From: Neisseria animalis
GTDB lineage: Bacteria > Pseudomonadota > Gammaproteobacteria > Burkholderiales > Neisseriaceae
DNA length: 64,000 nt
Direction: 5' to 3'
Assembly: GCF_900636515.1 (NCBI RefSeq)
Contig: NZ_LR134287.1
Location: 1,674,001 to 1,738,000, forward strand
Below the pieces are notes generated by a model. The model was not told where the DNA came from. It worked only from the letters and a program-made list of their open reading frames with translations, and searched no databases. How positions within the stretch are numbered: the stretch's first letter is position 1; every line of letters starts with the position of its first letter. The position numbers and the translations under genes were made by a program. Shown here in pieces: positions 1 through 9,321 of this stretch.

Positions 1-27
1 TGACACGGCTGCCTTTCAGATAATGCT

Positions 28-525
28 TTATACGTCGTAAGTCCCCATAACGCTTGCGCTGGCCAAAATATGTCCCTGCATGGCAAAGTGCAAATCATTA
101 AAACGGAAACCGCGCGGCAAATCCAACACCGTATCCAAGGCATACACAATCAATTCGTAGCGGTGGCGGCAGTTCGGCGGAGCCATGCCGCCGTAGTAAG
201 AAGCCTCATCGATATCGAATTTGCCCAATACACTTGCCCAAGAATTAGCCCCTTGAGTGTAATCTTGTGCGGAGATGCTGTCGTTTTCCGCTACAACGGT
301 ACGCTTCAAATCGGAAATCAGCCAGTGTATCCACACAAAACCGCTGGCGGTAATCGCATCTTTGTCCTCCAACACCACCGCGAAAGACTGCACCCCCTCG
401 GGAGCATCGGTAATCTCGAAGGGAATCGAATAAGTCGGCATACCGTTCGGGCTGAATTGGCTGCCGCGTTTGCCGTATTTGTCGGCAAATTCGCCGTTGA
501 CAATCGCTGTCGTATGAACTTTCAT
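28..525 (-). CDS. YbhB/YbcL-type PEBP (Raf kinase inhibitor-like) protein
   Basis: A protein of 165 residues of the phosphatidylethanolamine-binding protein family, bacterial YbhB/YbcL branch. The ligand-pocket motifs are visible: EDKDA followed by WIHW, and later APPNCRHRYE, which corresponds to the family GxxHRY segment. There is no signal peptide, so it is probably cytoplasmic. The start chosen is the ATG at 525, preceded by GAGGAG at good spacing; an upstream in-frame start at 552 would add nine residues without a ribosome site. Bacterial members have no well-settled function, so none is assigned beyond the family. Family call is firm, role unknown. Confidence 0.9.
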   Translation of the reverse strand: MKVHTTAIVNGEFADKYGKRGSQFSPNGMPTYSIPFEITDAPEGVQSFAVVLEDKDAITASGFVWIHWLISDLKRTVVAENDSISAQDYTQGANSWASVLGKFDIDEASYYGGMAPPNCRHRYELIVYALDTVLDLPRGFRFNDLHFAMQGHILASASVMGTYDV

Positions 526-676
526 TGCTTCTCTCCTCTCAAAAAAGACCATGGCAGAAACCCGATTGTAGCGGATTTTTCACGGTTTATGACAATCTCC
601 CGAAACACTCGGCAAACAAAACCGCCCATCTTGCCCGAAATGCGGTTTTGCAGACGGCCTGAAGCCGCCGGAATGT

Positions 677-682
677 TATAAT
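677..682 (+). promoter_or_regulatory. -10 element of rep
   Basis: A perfect TATAAT lies 29 bases before the rep start codon. The -35 region is not convincing by eye and overlaps an uptake sequence. Confidence 0.5.
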
Positions 683-711
683 TCCCTACCTTTCCCGAGT
701 GCAAAAACCTT

Positions 712-2709
712 ATGAAACTCAATCCCCAACAACAAGCCGCGGTCAATTATCTCGGCGGGCCGCTTTTGGTGCTGGCCGGTGCAGGCAGCGGCAAAACCGG
801 TGTCATCACCCAAAAAATCAAGCATTTGATTCTCAACGTCGGCTATCCTGCCCATCAAATTGCCGCCATTACGTTCACCAATAAAGCCGCCAAGGAAATG
901 CAGGAACGCGTGGCCAAAATGCTGCCCAAATCCCAAGCACGCGGGCTGACGATTTGCACGTTTCATTCTTTGGGCATGAGAATCCTGCGCGAAGAAGCCG
1001 GCGCACTCGGCTACAAAAAGAATTTTTCCATTCTCGATGCTGCCGACAGTGCCAAAATTATCGGCGAACTGCTGGGCGGCAGCGGCAAAGAGGCCGTATT
1101 CAAGGCGCAACACCAAATTTCGCTTTGGAAAAACGGCTTGCAATCACCCGAACAAACTTTTCAGACGGCCTCCGACGAATGGGAACGGCAGATTGCACAG
1201 ATTTATGCCGGTTATCAGGCCACTCTGGAAAGCTATCAGGCGGTGGATTTCGACGACCTGATCCGTCTGCCGGCCCTTCTTTTGCAGCAAAACAGCGAAA
1301 TCCGCCACAAATGGCAGCTGCGTCTGCGCTATCTGCTGGTGGACGAATGCCAAGATACCAACACCTGCCAATTTACGCTGATGAAGCTGCTTACCGGTGC
1401 GGAAGGCATGTTTACCGCCGTGGGCGACGATGATCAGTCTATCTACGCATGGCGCGGCGCGAATATGGAAAACCTTCGCAAAATGCAGGAAGATTATCCG
1501 CAGATGAAAATCATCAAATTAGAGCAAAATTACCGCTCCACCGCGCGGATTTTGAAAATTGCCAACAAAGTCATTGAAAACAATCCCAAACTGTTCAAAA
1601 AAACCCTGTGGTCGCAATTCGGCATGGGCGAAGTGGTGAAAGTAGTTGCCTGCCAAAACGAACAACACGAGGCAGAATGGGTGGTCAGCCAGATTGTGAA
1701 ACAAAAATTAGTCGGCGGCGACAAAACCCAATATGCCGATTTCGCCGTGTTGTATCGGGGCAACCACCAAGCGCGTATTTTTGAAGAAGCCCTACGCAGC
1801 GCGCGCGTTCCCTATCAATTATCGGGCGGACAAAGTTTTTTCGACAAAGCGGAAATCAAAGACGTTTTGTCATATATCCGCCTGATTGCCAACCCTAACG
1901 ACGATCCGGCTTTCCTGCGTGCCGTCACCACGCCCAAGCGCGGCATCGGAGACGTAACACTGGGCAAACTCAATACCTACGCCCATGCCCACGAATGCAG
2001 CCTGTATGAGGCGGCTCAAACCGAAGAAGCCCTCGGCCTGCTCACCCCCGCCAACCGCGAACACCTGCAAACATTTATGAACATGATGGAGGCCTACCGC
2101 AACCGTGCCGAAGCGGCGGATGCCGGTGAAATCATTACTAGCCTGCTGGAAGAAATCGGCTATGAAAACCACTTGCTCAACAACGAAGAAGGTAAAGCCG
2201 CCGAAATCAAATGGCGCAATGTCAGCGACCTGACTTCATGGCTGGCGCGCAAAGGCGAGCAAGACGGGAAAAACATCATCGAAATCGCCCAAACCATCGC
2301 ACTGATGACGCTTTTAGAAGGCAAAAGCGAAGAAGAAACCGATGCGGTCAAACTTTCCACCCTCCACGCTTCCAAGGGCTTGGAATATCCTTATGTTTTT
2401 CTGGTCGGCTGCGAAGAAGGCATTCTGCCCCACAACGACAGTATTGAAGAAGGCAACGTCGAAGAAGAACGCCGCCTGATGTATGTCGGCATTACCCGCG
2501 CCAAACGCCAGCTTACCCTGACCCACTGCATCAAACGCAAGCGCATGGGAACATGGCACTTCCCCGACCCCAGCCGCTTCATCGACGAAATGCCGCCCGA
2601 AGACATCAAAATTCTGGGCAGGAAAGGCGGCGAACCCATCGTCAGCAAAGAAGAAGGCAAAAGCCATCTGGCAAGCCTCCGCAGTATGCTGGCGGCCAAA
2701 AGAGGCTGA
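712..2709 (+). CDS. rep: ATP-dependent DNA helicase Rep
   Basis: Superfamily 1A 3'-5' helicase of 665 residues, close to the 673 of E. coli Rep. The protein opens MKLNPQQQAAV. Walker A is GAGSGKT near residue 24, motif Ia TFTNKAAKEM, motif II VDECQD, motif III DDDQSIYAWRG, motif IV QNYRS, motif V STLHASKGLEYP and motif VI YVGITRAK. Rep removes proteins ahead of the replication fork and helps restart. The start fits the N-terminal motif exactly and an -10 box lies just upstream. A paired uptake sequence follows the gene and can act as terminator. The Rep rather than UvrD or PcrA assignment rests on overall resemblance and length. Confidence 0.96.
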   Translation: MKLNPQQQAAVNYLGGPLLVLAGAGSGKTGVITQKIKHLILNVGYPAHQIAAITFTNKAAKEMQERVAKMLPKSQARGLTICTFHSLGMRILREEAGALGYKKNFSILDAADSAKIIGELLGGSGKEAVFKAQHQISLWKNGLQSPEQTFQTASDEWERQIAQIYAGYQATLESYQAVDFDDLIRLPALLLQQNSEIRHKWQLRLRYLLVDECQDTNTCQFTLMKLLTGAEGMFTAVGDDDQSIYAWRGANMENLRKMQEDYPQMKIIKLEQNYRSTARILKIANKVIENNPKLFKKTLWSQFGMGEVVKVVACQNEQHEAEWVVSQIVKQKLVGGDKTQYADFAVLYRGNHQARIFEEALRSARVPYQLSGGQSFFDKAEIKDVLSYIRLIANPNDDPAFLRAVTTPKRGIGDVTLGKLNTYAHAHECSLYEAAQTEEALGLLTPANREHLQTFMNMMEAYRNRAEAADAGEIITSLLEEIGYENHLLNNEEGKAAEIKWRNVSDLTSWLARKGEQDGKNIIEIAQTIALMTLLEGKSEEETDAVKLSTLHASKGLEYPYVFLVGCEEGILPHNDSIEEGNVEEERRLMYVGITRAKRQLTLTHCIKRKRMGTWHFPDPSRFIDEMPPEDIKILGRKGGEPIVSKEEGKSHLASLRSMLAAKRG

Positions 2710-2731
2710 ACAGCCCGTGTCCCGGCAAGAC

Positions 2732-2796
2732 AAAGGCCGTCTGTAAAATGCAGCACTATCCGAATTGGCGATGTGCCGGTTTTGCAGACGGCCTTT
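2732..2796 (+). terminator. Paired-DUS terminator after rep
   Basis: Inverted repeat of AAAGGCCGTCTG and CAGACGGCCTTT with a loop of about 30 bases, 22 bases after the rep stop codon. Confidence 0.6.
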
Positions 2797-2937
2797 CGAC
2801 AGCGTTTTGCTTTGATTTCAATAATTTTAATCGGAAGAGATCGGGTTTGTAGACTGCCCGCAACAGCCGTGTTACACTCCTGAAATCAAGAAGAATGAAA
2901 ATTGTTTTCTGCAACCCTATCCAAACGGAATAAAAAC

Positions 2938-3210
2938 ATGAAAAAATATCTGCCCTTTTTACTGCTCCCTGTGTTTCTTGCTGCCTGCGGTGGTGCATCA
3001 GCGCCGCAAACCAGCTTCAAAGACAGCTTTATGGAAGGTTGTATCGAACAAGACAGCGATAAAGAACTCTGTTCTTGCGTTTATTCCGAACTTGAAGACA
3101 AATACGGCAAAGAGCACTTAGAAAAAGTAGGCCAAGACGAATCGCTGGCCGATGAAGAAATGGTTGAATTTATTGCCACATCAACCATGACCTGCATGGG
3201 CATCCGATAA
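2938..3210 (+). CDS. Small putative lipoprotein
   Basis: A protein of 90 residues with a classic lipoprotein signal: MKK, a hydrophobic stretch, then LAAC as lipobox, cysteine near residue 16. The mature part is acidic, with four cysteines (EGCIEQ, LCSCVY, MTCMGI) that could form two disulfides in the periplasm. I do not recognise a named family. The start is the ATG at 2938; an earlier in-frame start at 2902 would put a charged extension before the signal peptide. It lies alone between rep and miaA. Confidence 0.85.
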   Translation: MKKYLPFLLLPVFLAACGGASAPQTSFKDSFMEGCIEQDSDKELCSCVYSELEDKYGKEHLEKVGQDESLADEEMVEFIATSTMTCMGIR

Positions 3211-3306
3211 ATCCGCTCCTGCCGGATTGTCGCCAAAGCATAAAAATATATGCCGTTTTAATTTTTATGTGTTTGCATGGCTGTTCCGGCTGCTTGAGCC
3301 TCGCAT

Positions 3307-3344
3307 AAATGCCGTCTGCAAATCAAACTTTCAGGCGGCATTTT
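3307..3344 (+). terminator. Hairpin between lipoprotein gene and miaA
   Basis: AAATGCCGTCTG pairs with CAGGCGGCATTT, one strand being a degenerate uptake sequence; a run of T follows. Confidence 0.5.
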
Positions 3345-3346
3345 GC

Positions 3347-3352
3347 TATAAT
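3347..3352 (+). promoter_or_regulatory. -10 element of miaA
   Basis: Perfect TATAAT 28 bases before the miaA start, directly after the preceding hairpin. Confidence 0.45.
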
Positions 3353-3380
3353 CCGCTTTTCTTTTCACGCTGCATCTGCC

Positions 3381-4322
3381 ATGTCCGCACCCAAAGCATT
3401 TGCCATACTCGGTCCGACTGCCGGCGGCAAAACTGCCCTTGCCCTCCAAATCGCCGAACATCTGCCGGTAGAAATCATCAGCTTAGATTCGGCGCTGGTG
3501 TACCGCGATATGGATATCGGCACGGCGAAGCCCACTCTCGAAGAACGTTCTGCCGCGCCCCATCATTTGATTGACATCATTTCCCCGCTGCAAAGTTACA
3601 GCGCGGCAGAGTTTGTCCGCGACTGCACCCGTTTGGTTGTTGAAATCCATGAGCGCGGACGTTTGCCGCTGATTGTCGGCGGAACGATGATGTATTTCCA
3701 TGCGCTGACCGCGGGTTTGAACAATCTGCCGGAAGCGGATGCGGCAACCCGTGCTGCGTTGCAGGCGGATAAGGCTGCGTATGGTTTGAGTTATTTATAC
3801 GAAAAACTGAAAATATGCGACCCCGACAGCGCAAGCCGTCTGCAACCGGCCGACAGCCAACGCATCGAACGCGCCTTGGAAGTCTTTATGCTGACCGGCA
3901 AACCGTTAAGCCGCCATTTCGCCGAGCAGCAGCAATACACGCCGCCGCTGGATTTGCACACCATTGCCCTCATTCCGGAAAACCGCGCCCTGCTGCACGA
4001 GCAAATCGGCAAGCGTTTCGACAGTATGCTGGCACAAGGATTTCTTGATGAAATGCAGATGTTGCGCGGAAAATATCCCGAACTGACTGCCGATATGCCG
4101 TCTATGCGCTGCGTCGGCTACCGTCAGGCTTGGGATTATTTGGAAGGCTTGGAAAATTACGCCGATTTTGTCGAAAAAGGCAAAGCAGCCACCCGCCAGC
4201 TCGCCAAACGCCAACTGACTTGGTTGCGGAAAATCCCGCTTTCTGCCTCGCTCGATCCCTACGGCGGTCAAGACTGTTTCCCGACAGCCGAGGCATTGCT
4301 CAAGCAGCATTTCGATGTATGA
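3381..4322 (+). CDS. miaA: tRNA dimethylallyltransferase MiaA
   Basis: Adds the isopentenyl group to adenosine 37 of tRNAs that read codons beginning with U. The P-loop ILGPTAGGKTAL (usual GPTASGKT) starts near residue 9. It is followed by SLDSALVYRDMDIGTAKP and PHHLIDI, the substrate-binding signature, and by GGTMMYFHAL. The C-terminal part carries MRCVGYRQAW and RQLAKRQLTWLR. Length 313 residues is normal. The start at 3381 gives the usual short head before the P-loop; the longer frame from 3309 runs through the upstream hairpin and -10 box and is rejected. Confidence 0.95.
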   Translation: MSAPKAFAILGPTAGGKTALALQIAEHLPVEIISLDSALVYRDMDIGTAKPTLEERSAAPHHLIDIISPLQSYSAAEFVRDCTRLVVEIHERGRLPLIVGGTMMYFHALTAGLNNLPEADAATRAALQADKAAYGLSYLYEKLKICDPDSASRLQPADSQRIERALEVFMLTGKPLSRHFAEQQQYTPPLDLHTIALIPENRALLHEQIGKRFDSMLAQGFLDEMQMLRGKYPELTADMPSMRCVGYRQAWDYLEGLENYADFVEKGKAATRQLAKRQLTWLRKIPLSASLDPYGGQDCFPTAEALLKQHFDV

Positions 4323-4399
4323 TATATAAAGTTTGATTCCGCCAACGCTTATCCGTAACCCATCTTGCCTGTTCCTGCACCGCGCCACAACCCACAGCC

Positions 4400-5116
4400 A
4401 TGCTTGCTACCCCGCCTATTGCTCCGAAAACTCTGGCCGCGCTTCATTCCCTCGGCATCCGTACCCTTGCCGATTTGCGCGGGCATGGCTCCGTGAAAAC
4501 ATTTTTGCTGCTGAAAGCTGCCGGATTAACCGTTACCTTCAGCACCTTGTGGCAGCTTGAAGCCTTATCGTCGGATATTCCTGTCGGGGATTTGAGTGAT
4601 GCCCAAAAAGAAATATTGAAACAATCCGTGAAAAACCACGCCCCCGTTGCCGTGTTCCCCGCACTGCCGGAAATGGAAAGATTTATGCAGACGGCCTTAG
4701 AACAGGCAAAACAGGCGGCGGCGCTGGGTGAAATACCGGTAGGAGCGGTAGTGGTTAAAAACGGCGAAATCATCGCGGCGGCACACAATGCCTGTGTCAG
4801 CAGTTGCAATATCAGCCAGCATGCCGAAATCCGCGCCTTATCGCAGGCAGGTGGAATGCTGCAAAACTACCGCCTCGAAAATTGCGATGTGTATGTTACT
4901 TTAGAACCTTGCAGCATGTGTGCCTCCGCGCTGATACAAGCACGGGTGAAACGGGTTGTCTACGGTGCGGCAGAACCCAAAACCGGCGCAGCGGGCAGCG
5001 TGGTGAACCTGTTTGCAGATACCCGTCTGAACAAACATACGGCCATCTGCGGCGGCATATCGGAACAAGCCTGCCAAGCAGTTTTGCAGGATTTTTTTGC
5101 CGCCAAACGCCGGTAA
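4400..5116 (+). CDS. tadA: tRNA-specific adenosine deaminase with N-terminal TfoX-C-like domain
   Basis: TadA deaminates A34 to inosine in tRNA-Arg(ACG). The catalytic zinc motifs are present in the second half: HAEIRAL with the proton-shuttle glutamate, and PCSMCASAL with the two cysteines. The deaminase core starts near residue 89. The first 75 or so residues (APKTLAALHSLGI, TLADLRGHGS) resemble the C-terminal helix-hairpin-helix domain of TfoX/Sxy proteins. A protein of about 239 residues with this head is what I recall for Neisseria TadA. The function of the head is unknown. It stands directly after miaA, so two tRNA-modification genes are neighbours. Confidence 0.92.
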   Translation: MLATPPIAPKTLAALHSLGIRTLADLRGHGSVKTFLLLKAAGLTVTFSTLWQLEALSSDIPVGDLSDAQKEILKQSVKNHAPVAVFPALPEMERFMQTALEQAKQAAALGEIPVGAVVVKNGEIIAAAHNACVSSCNISQHAEIRALSQAGGMLQNYRLENCDVYVTLEPCSMCASALIQARVKRVVYGAAEPKTGAAGSVVNLFADTRLNKHTAICGGISEQACQAVLQDFFAAKRR

Positions 5117-5160
5117 GGCCGTCTGCAAAACCAAGCGCCGCGCACCAACCCAAGCTGCGT

Positions 5161-5166
5161 TATAAT
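5161..5166 (+). promoter_or_regulatory. -10 element before small membrane protein gene
   Basis: TATAAT 34 bases before the ATG at 5200. Confidence 0.4.
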
Positions 5167-5199
5167 AACGCCCTGCCAATTTGTATTGATTTATCCGCC

Positions 5200-5487
5200 A
5201 TGAACCCTTCGCATTCCCTGCTTGTCCGCTGGCTCATTGTCTGCCTGATTCCTTTGGCCACCCTGTTGTTTTTTCATTTGTTTCCGCCGCATAACGATCC
5301 GACCCAATATCTGATTAACGGCATCATTTTTGCATGCGAAGCCACGTTTTTATTTAAATTCGTACTGTTTGAAGTCATCAAACATCATTTGAAGCAGGAG
5401 CCGGAACTCAAAAGAAAGACTGCTTGGCTGTTTGCCCCGATTGTGCTGCTGATTGTTTACCTGTTTCACTATTTCGGCGCATTCTGA
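5200..5487 (+). CDS. Small inner-membrane protein, unknown
   Basis: A protein of 95 residues with three hydrophobic stretches: residues about 8-27, 38-57 and 76-93, separated by a lysine-rich piece (HHLKQEPELKRK). I do not recognise the family. The start at 5200 follows a TATAAT box, and the frame fits a membrane protein. It lies 48 bases before lgt on the same strand with one single uptake sequence between, so the two may be cotranscribed. Confidence 0.75.
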   Translation: MNPSHSLLVRWLIVCLIPLATLLFFHLFPPHNDPTQYLINGIIFACEATFLFKFVLFEVIKHHLKQEPELKRKTAWLFAPIVLLIVYLFHYFGAF

Positions 5488-5535
5488 TTTGCAGACGGCC
5501 TCTCCCTACCTGAAATAATAAGGACATTTCCCACC

Positions 5536-6390
5536 ATGATTATCCACCCGCAATTCGATCCGGTATTAATCAGTATCGGCCCCGTAGCCATCCGCTGGTA
5601 TGCCTTGAGCTATATTGTCGGCTTTATCCTGTTTATCTGGCTCGGCCGCCGCCGTATCGCCCAAGGCAATACCCTGTTTACCCGCGAACTGCTCGATGAT
5701 TTCCTCACTTGGGGCATTCTCGGCGTGATTCTCGGCGGACGTTTGGGCTATATTCTGTTTTACAAATTCTCCGACTACCTCGCCGACCCCGTCAGTATGT
5801 TTAAAGTTTGGGAAGGCGGCATGTCGTTTCACGGCGGCTTTTTGGGCGTGGTCGTGGCGATGTGGCTGTTCAGCAAAAAGCACAAACTCGGTTTTTTGAA
5901 AACCATGGACTTCGTTGCGCCGCTGGTACCGCTGGGCTTGGCTTCCGGCCGCATCGGCAACTTTATCAACGGCGAATTGTGGGGGCGCGTGACCGACATC
6001 AATGCCCCGTGGGCGATGGGTTTTCCGCAGGCGCATTACGAAGACGTTGCCGCCGCCGCACACAATCCGCAGTGGGCGCAATGGCTGGCGCAATACGGCA
6101 TGCTGCCGCGCCATCCGTCACAACTTTACCAGTTTGCATTGGAAGGCATCTTCCTGTTTGCCATCGTATGGATTTTCTCCAAAAAAACACGCCCTGCAGG
6201 ACAAGTCGCCTCCCTGTTTCTCGGCGGTTACGGCTTTTTCCGCTTTATCGCCGAGTTTGCCCGCCAGCCCGACGACTACCTCGGCCTGCTGACTCTGGGC
6301 TTGTCGATGGGACAATGGTTGAGCCTGCCAATGATTGTTTTAGGCGCAATCGGTTTCATTTATTTCGGTAAGAAAAACCGTTTGAATTGA
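5536..6390 (+). CDS. lgt: Prolipoprotein diacylglyceryl transferase
   Basis: Lgt transfers diacylglyceryl from phosphatidylglycerol to the lipobox cysteine, the first step of lipoprotein maturation in the inner membrane. Length is 284 residues. The head YALSYIVGF, the [10 protein letters not shown] segment, [13 protein letters not shown], and the signature [14 protein letters not shown] are all present, followed by [12 protein letters not shown] and the C-terminal [16 protein letters not shown]. Seven membrane segments are expected. The apolipoprotein N-acyltransferase gene lnt is also in this window near 45 kb. Confidence 0.96.
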   Translation: MIIHPQFDPVLISIGPVAIRWYALSYIVGFILFIWLGRRRIAQGNTLFTRELLDDFLTWGILGVILGGRLGYILFYKFSDYLADPVSMFKVWEGGMSFHGGFLGVVVAMWLFSKKHKLGFLKTMDFVAPLVPLGLASGRIGNFINGELWGRVTDINAPWAMGFPQAHYEDVAAAAHNPQWAQWLAQYGMLPRHPSQLYQFALEGIFLFAIVWIFSKKTRPAGQVASLFLGGYGFFRFIAEFARQPDDYLGLLTLGLSMGQWLSLPMIVLGAIGFIYFGKKNRLN

Positions 6391-6406
6391 TGATTAAAAC
6401 AACATC

Positions 6407-6447
6407 AGGCCGTCTGTAAATTTCGCTTCCCGATTTGCAGACGGCCT
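6407..6447 (+). terminator. Paired-DUS terminator after lgt
   Basis: AGGCCGTCTGTAAAT pairs with ATTTGCAGACGGCCT, 17 bases after the lgt stop. Confidence 0.6.
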
Positions 6448-6461
6448 TGTAGGGAAACTTC

Positions 6462-7145
6462 ATGCAAAAACACATCTTATCCCTCGACCATAAAACCATT
6501 TCCGTCTATCCCGCCGAGCAAGCCGATTCTCCCCTGCTGCTGACCTTTCTCAGCCAAGCAGAATCCGATGAGCTGGCCGCATCAACCGGCAGACACATCA
6601 CACTCGTCAGCATCGACGAACCCCAGTGGGAACGCGCCTTCACACCGTGGGCCGCCCCTGCCGCATTTAAAAAAGCACCCGATTTCAGCGGCGGTGCCGA
6701 CGACTATCTGACTTGGCTGACAAACAGCGTATTGCCCGAAGTCCTGCAGACTTATGCCTTGCAGCCGCAATGGTACGGGCTGGCAGGCTATTCGTTGGGC
6801 GGATTGTTTGCCGCTTACGCAGCTTATCAAAACACACCGTTTACCCGCTTTGCCTCCGTATCCGGCTCATTGTGGTTTGACGGCTGGGCAGAATTTATAA
6901 CGCGCAACCACCTGCAGACTTTGCCGCACCAAGCCTATTTTTCCGTCGGCGATAAAGAAAAAAACAGCAAAAATCCGCGTATGGCCGTCGTCGAAACCCA
7001 TACCCTCGCCACACAGCAAAACTGGCAGGAACAAGGTGTACACTGTATTTTCGAGCTGAATAACGGCGGCCACTTCGAACAAGTACCGCAACGCATGGCA
7101 AAAGCAATAGCTTATTTATCAACCAACGCAACTGAAAATATCTAG
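6462..7145 (+). CDS. Alpha/beta-hydrolase, putative esterase
   Basis: A cytoplasmic protein of 227 residues with the nucleophile elbow GYSLGGLF near residue 108, followed by FASVSGSLWFDGW, typical of the enterochelin-esterase/esterase-D-like branch. A probable acid is in GDKEKNSKNPRM and the catalytic histidine in NGGHFEQ near the C-terminus. Substrate cannot be told from sequence. It starts 15 bases after the lgt terminator with AGGGAA as ribosome site, and stands alone. Confidence 0.82.
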   Translation: MQKHILSLDHKTISVYPAEQADSPLLLTFLSQAESDELAASTGRHITLVSIDEPQWERAFTPWAAPAAFKKAPDFSGGADDYLTWLTNSVLPEVLQTYALQPQWYGLAGYSLGGLFAAYAAYQNTPFTRFASVSGSLWFDGWAEFITRNHLQTLPHQAYFSVGDKEKNSKNPRMAVVETHTLATQQNWQEQGVHCIFELNNGGHFEQVPQRMAKAIAYLSTNATENI

Positions 7146-7305
7146 TTATCTGATACCAAATGTTACAGCCTTGCCGTACCTGACTCAAAAAGTATAACCA
7201 AGCTGCTGGAACAGCAAATCTGCCAAACCGTATATCCCCTACGTCCACAGTTTTACCACCTTGTTTCATGCAGAAACATCCGGCTATACATAATCAAAAA
7301 CCAGT

Positions 7306-7347
7306 AAAAGGCCGTCTGCAAAATGCCTGTTTTGCAGACGGCTTTTT
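7306..7347 (+). terminator. Bidirectional paired-DUS terminator
   Basis: AAAAGGCCGTCTGCAAAA and TTTTGCAGACGGCTTTTT form a strong stem between the convergent esterase and prpF genes. Confidence 0.75.
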
Positions 7348-7365
7348 ATTCTTTACAGACCGGTT

Positions 7366-8535
7366 TTAAAAGCAATCCTCCGGCACGCGTACCCAACCTT
7401 CCATAATCACGCGCGCGCTGCGGCTCATCACGGCTTTTTTCGCCGTCCATTGGCCGTCTGCAAATTCTGCCGCCGCGCCGACGCGCAAGGTGCCGGAAGG
7501 GTGGCCGAAGCGCACGGCTTCGCGCTCGCCGCCCCCTGCCGCCAGATTGACCAGCGTACCCGGAATGGCGGCGGCGGTGGCGATGGCGACGGAAGCCGTG
7601 CCCATCATGGCATGGTGCAGTTTGCCCATCGACAGCGCGCGCACCAGCAAATCGATGTCGGTAGCTTTAATTTCTTTGCCGCTGGAGGCGGTGTAGCCGG
7701 CAGGCGGGGCGACAAAGGCGATTTTCGGCGTGTGCTGGCGGGTTTCCGCTTCTTTCAAATCCTGAATCAAGCCCATTTTCAGTGCGCCGTAGGCACGGAG
7801 TTTTTCAAAAAATGCCAATTTATCCGCATCGCCGTTGATGTCGGACTGCAACTCGGCAGCGGTGTAGCCGATGTCGGCGGCATTCACGAATACGGTCGGA
7901 ATGCCCGCGTTAATCAGGGTGGCTTTCAGACGGCCGATTTCGGGAATGTCCAATTCGTCAACAATATTGCCGGTCGGGAACATACTGCCCCCGCCGTCGG
8001 CCGGATCGAGAAATTCAATCACTACTTCGGCGGCGGGGAAGGTTACGCCGTCGAGCTCGAAATCGCCGGTTTCCAATACTTCGCCGTTTTGCATCGGTAC
8101 ATGGGCGATGATGGTTTTGCCGATATTCTTCTGCCAGATGCGGACTGTACAGATGCCGTCTGAAGGAATTTTGCTTTTGTCCACCAAGCCTTGCGACACG
8201 GCAAACGCGCCCACGGCGGCGGTCATGTTGCCGCAGTTGCCGCTCCAGTCGACAAAGGGCTTGTCGATGGAAACTTGGCCGAAAAGGTAATCCACGTCAT
8301 GACCGGGCTCTTGCGATTTATCCAGAATCAAGGCTTTGCTGGTGGACGAGCTGGCATTGCCCAAGCCGTCAATCTGCTGTTTGTAGGGGTCGGGGCTGCC
8401 GAGTACGCGCAATAAAATCTTATCGCGCGCCTCACCCGGCTGCTGTGCCGCCTCGGGCAGGTCGGTGCGTTTGAAAATAATCCCTTTTGACGTACCGCCG
8501 CGATAGTAAACGGCGGGGATTTTGATTTGCGGCAT
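7366..8535 (-). CDS. prpF: 2-methylaconitate cis-trans isomerase PrpF
   Basis: PrpF works with AcnD in the methylcitrate cycle: AcnD makes 2-methylaconitate (trans) and PrpF isomerises it to the cis form. The protein has 389 residues and starts MPQIKIPAVYYRGGTSKG, the family head with the catalytic region; DWSGNCGNMTAAVG carries the conserved cysteine, and AAGGGEREAVRFGHPSGTL is near the end. The start at 8535 has GGAGGAG in front of it; a longer frame to 8607 runs into a non-conserved leader. acnD, prpC and prpB lie upstream on the same strand, but with other genes between. Confidence 0.95.
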   Translation of the reverse strand: MPQIKIPAVYYRGGTSKGIIFKRTDLPEAAQQPGEARDKILLRVLGSPDPYKQQIDGLGNASSSTSKALILDKSQEPGHDVDYLFGQVSIDKPFVDWSGNCGNMTAAVGAFAVSQGLVDKSKIPSDGICTVRIWQKNIGKTIIAHVPMQNGEVLETGDFELDGVTFPAAEVVIEFLDPADGGGSMFPTGNIVDELDIPEIGRLKATLINAGIPTVFVNAADIGYTAAELQSDINGDADKLAFFEKLRAYGALKMGLIQDLKEAETRQHTPKIAFVAPPAGYTASSGKEIKATDIDLLVRALSMGKLHHAMMGTASVAIATAAAIPGTLVNLAAGGGEREAVRFGHPSGTLRVGAAAEFADGQWTAKKAVMSRSARVIMEGWVRVPEDCF

Positions 8536-8805
8536 TTTACTCCTCCTCTGGGTTTTCCATGGTTCTGCCCATGAATAATGTTTTTTCAGACGGCCTTTCA
8601 ATACCATGCCGTCTGAAACAGACGGTAACTGCGGCCCGGATGGAGCATCCGGTTTCCGATAATTTTATTGGGCGGTCAAACCACCCTGCCATTCTACGGC
8701 TTGACTGTTGCAGTATGCGCCGAGGCGCATCCTATGCCTGCCAACCCGATATTTCCAATTATTCCGTTGGATTTGCAAGCCAAGCTGCCGTTTTCCTTAT
8801 AAATT

Positions 8806-8817
8806 TTCAGACAGGCA
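8806..8817 (-). repeat. TG-wadDUS-type uptake sequence
   Basis: On the minus strand this 12-mer reads TGCCTGTCTGAA, the dialect described for Neisseria wadsworthii, rather than the prevailing GCCGTCTGCAAA. An ordinary uptake sequence follows within ten bases. Confidence 0.6.
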
Positions 8818-8825
8818 TTGTGTTT

Positions 8826-9218
8826 TCAGACGGCCTCGACATATTCACTGATTTCAATCAAATTGCCGTCGGGGTCGCGGATATACAGCGAGCGGATTTT
8901 TCCGGCCGCACCGGTGCGTGCAACGATGCTCTCTATAATCGGTACACCTTTGTCCTGCAATTCTTCAATAACAGCTTCAAGCGGCGTTTCGCTAATCAAA
9001 CACAAATCCACCGCACCGCAAGTGGGTTTGTCCGCTTTCGGCTCGAACTCTTTGCCTTTTTGGTGCAGATTGATTTTCTGATTACCGAACTTCAAGGCTT
9101 TGCGGTTTCCCAAAAAGGTTTCTTCCTGAAAACCGAGGATTTGTGTGTAAAACGCGATAGTGCGGTCAATATCGGCAACGGTGAAAACAATGTGGTCGAT
9201 ATGGGAGATTTTCATCAT
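8826..9218 (-). CDS. VOC-family (glyoxalase-fold) protein
   Basis: A protein of 130 residues with one vicinal-oxygen-chelate module. It opens KISHIDHIVFTVADIDRTIAFYTQILGF, the typical first beta-alpha-beta unit with the metal histidine. The second half has GAVDLCLI and RSLYIRDPDGNLIEISEY, where the glutamate is the usual last metal ligand. It could be a lactoylglutathione-lyase-like or dioxygenase-like enzyme or a resistance protein; the substrate is not evident. AAGGAT precedes the first of two tandem ATGs. It sits between prpF and the CDF gene without obvious link. Confidence 0.87.
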   Translation of the reverse strand: MMKISHIDHIVFTVADIDRTIAFYTQILGFQEETFLGNRKALKFGNQKINLHQKGKEFEPKADKPTCGAVDLCLISETPLEAVIEELQDKGVPIIESIVARTGAAGKIRSLYIRDPDGNLIEISEYVEAV

Positions 9219-9321
9219 TTATCCTTTTTTCAGACGGCCTTTTGGACGGCAGACCGTCTGAAATCAAATAACATGCTGTCCGGGTTGGCAAACCTGCCTA
9301 CTGCCCATTTCTAAAATCGGT

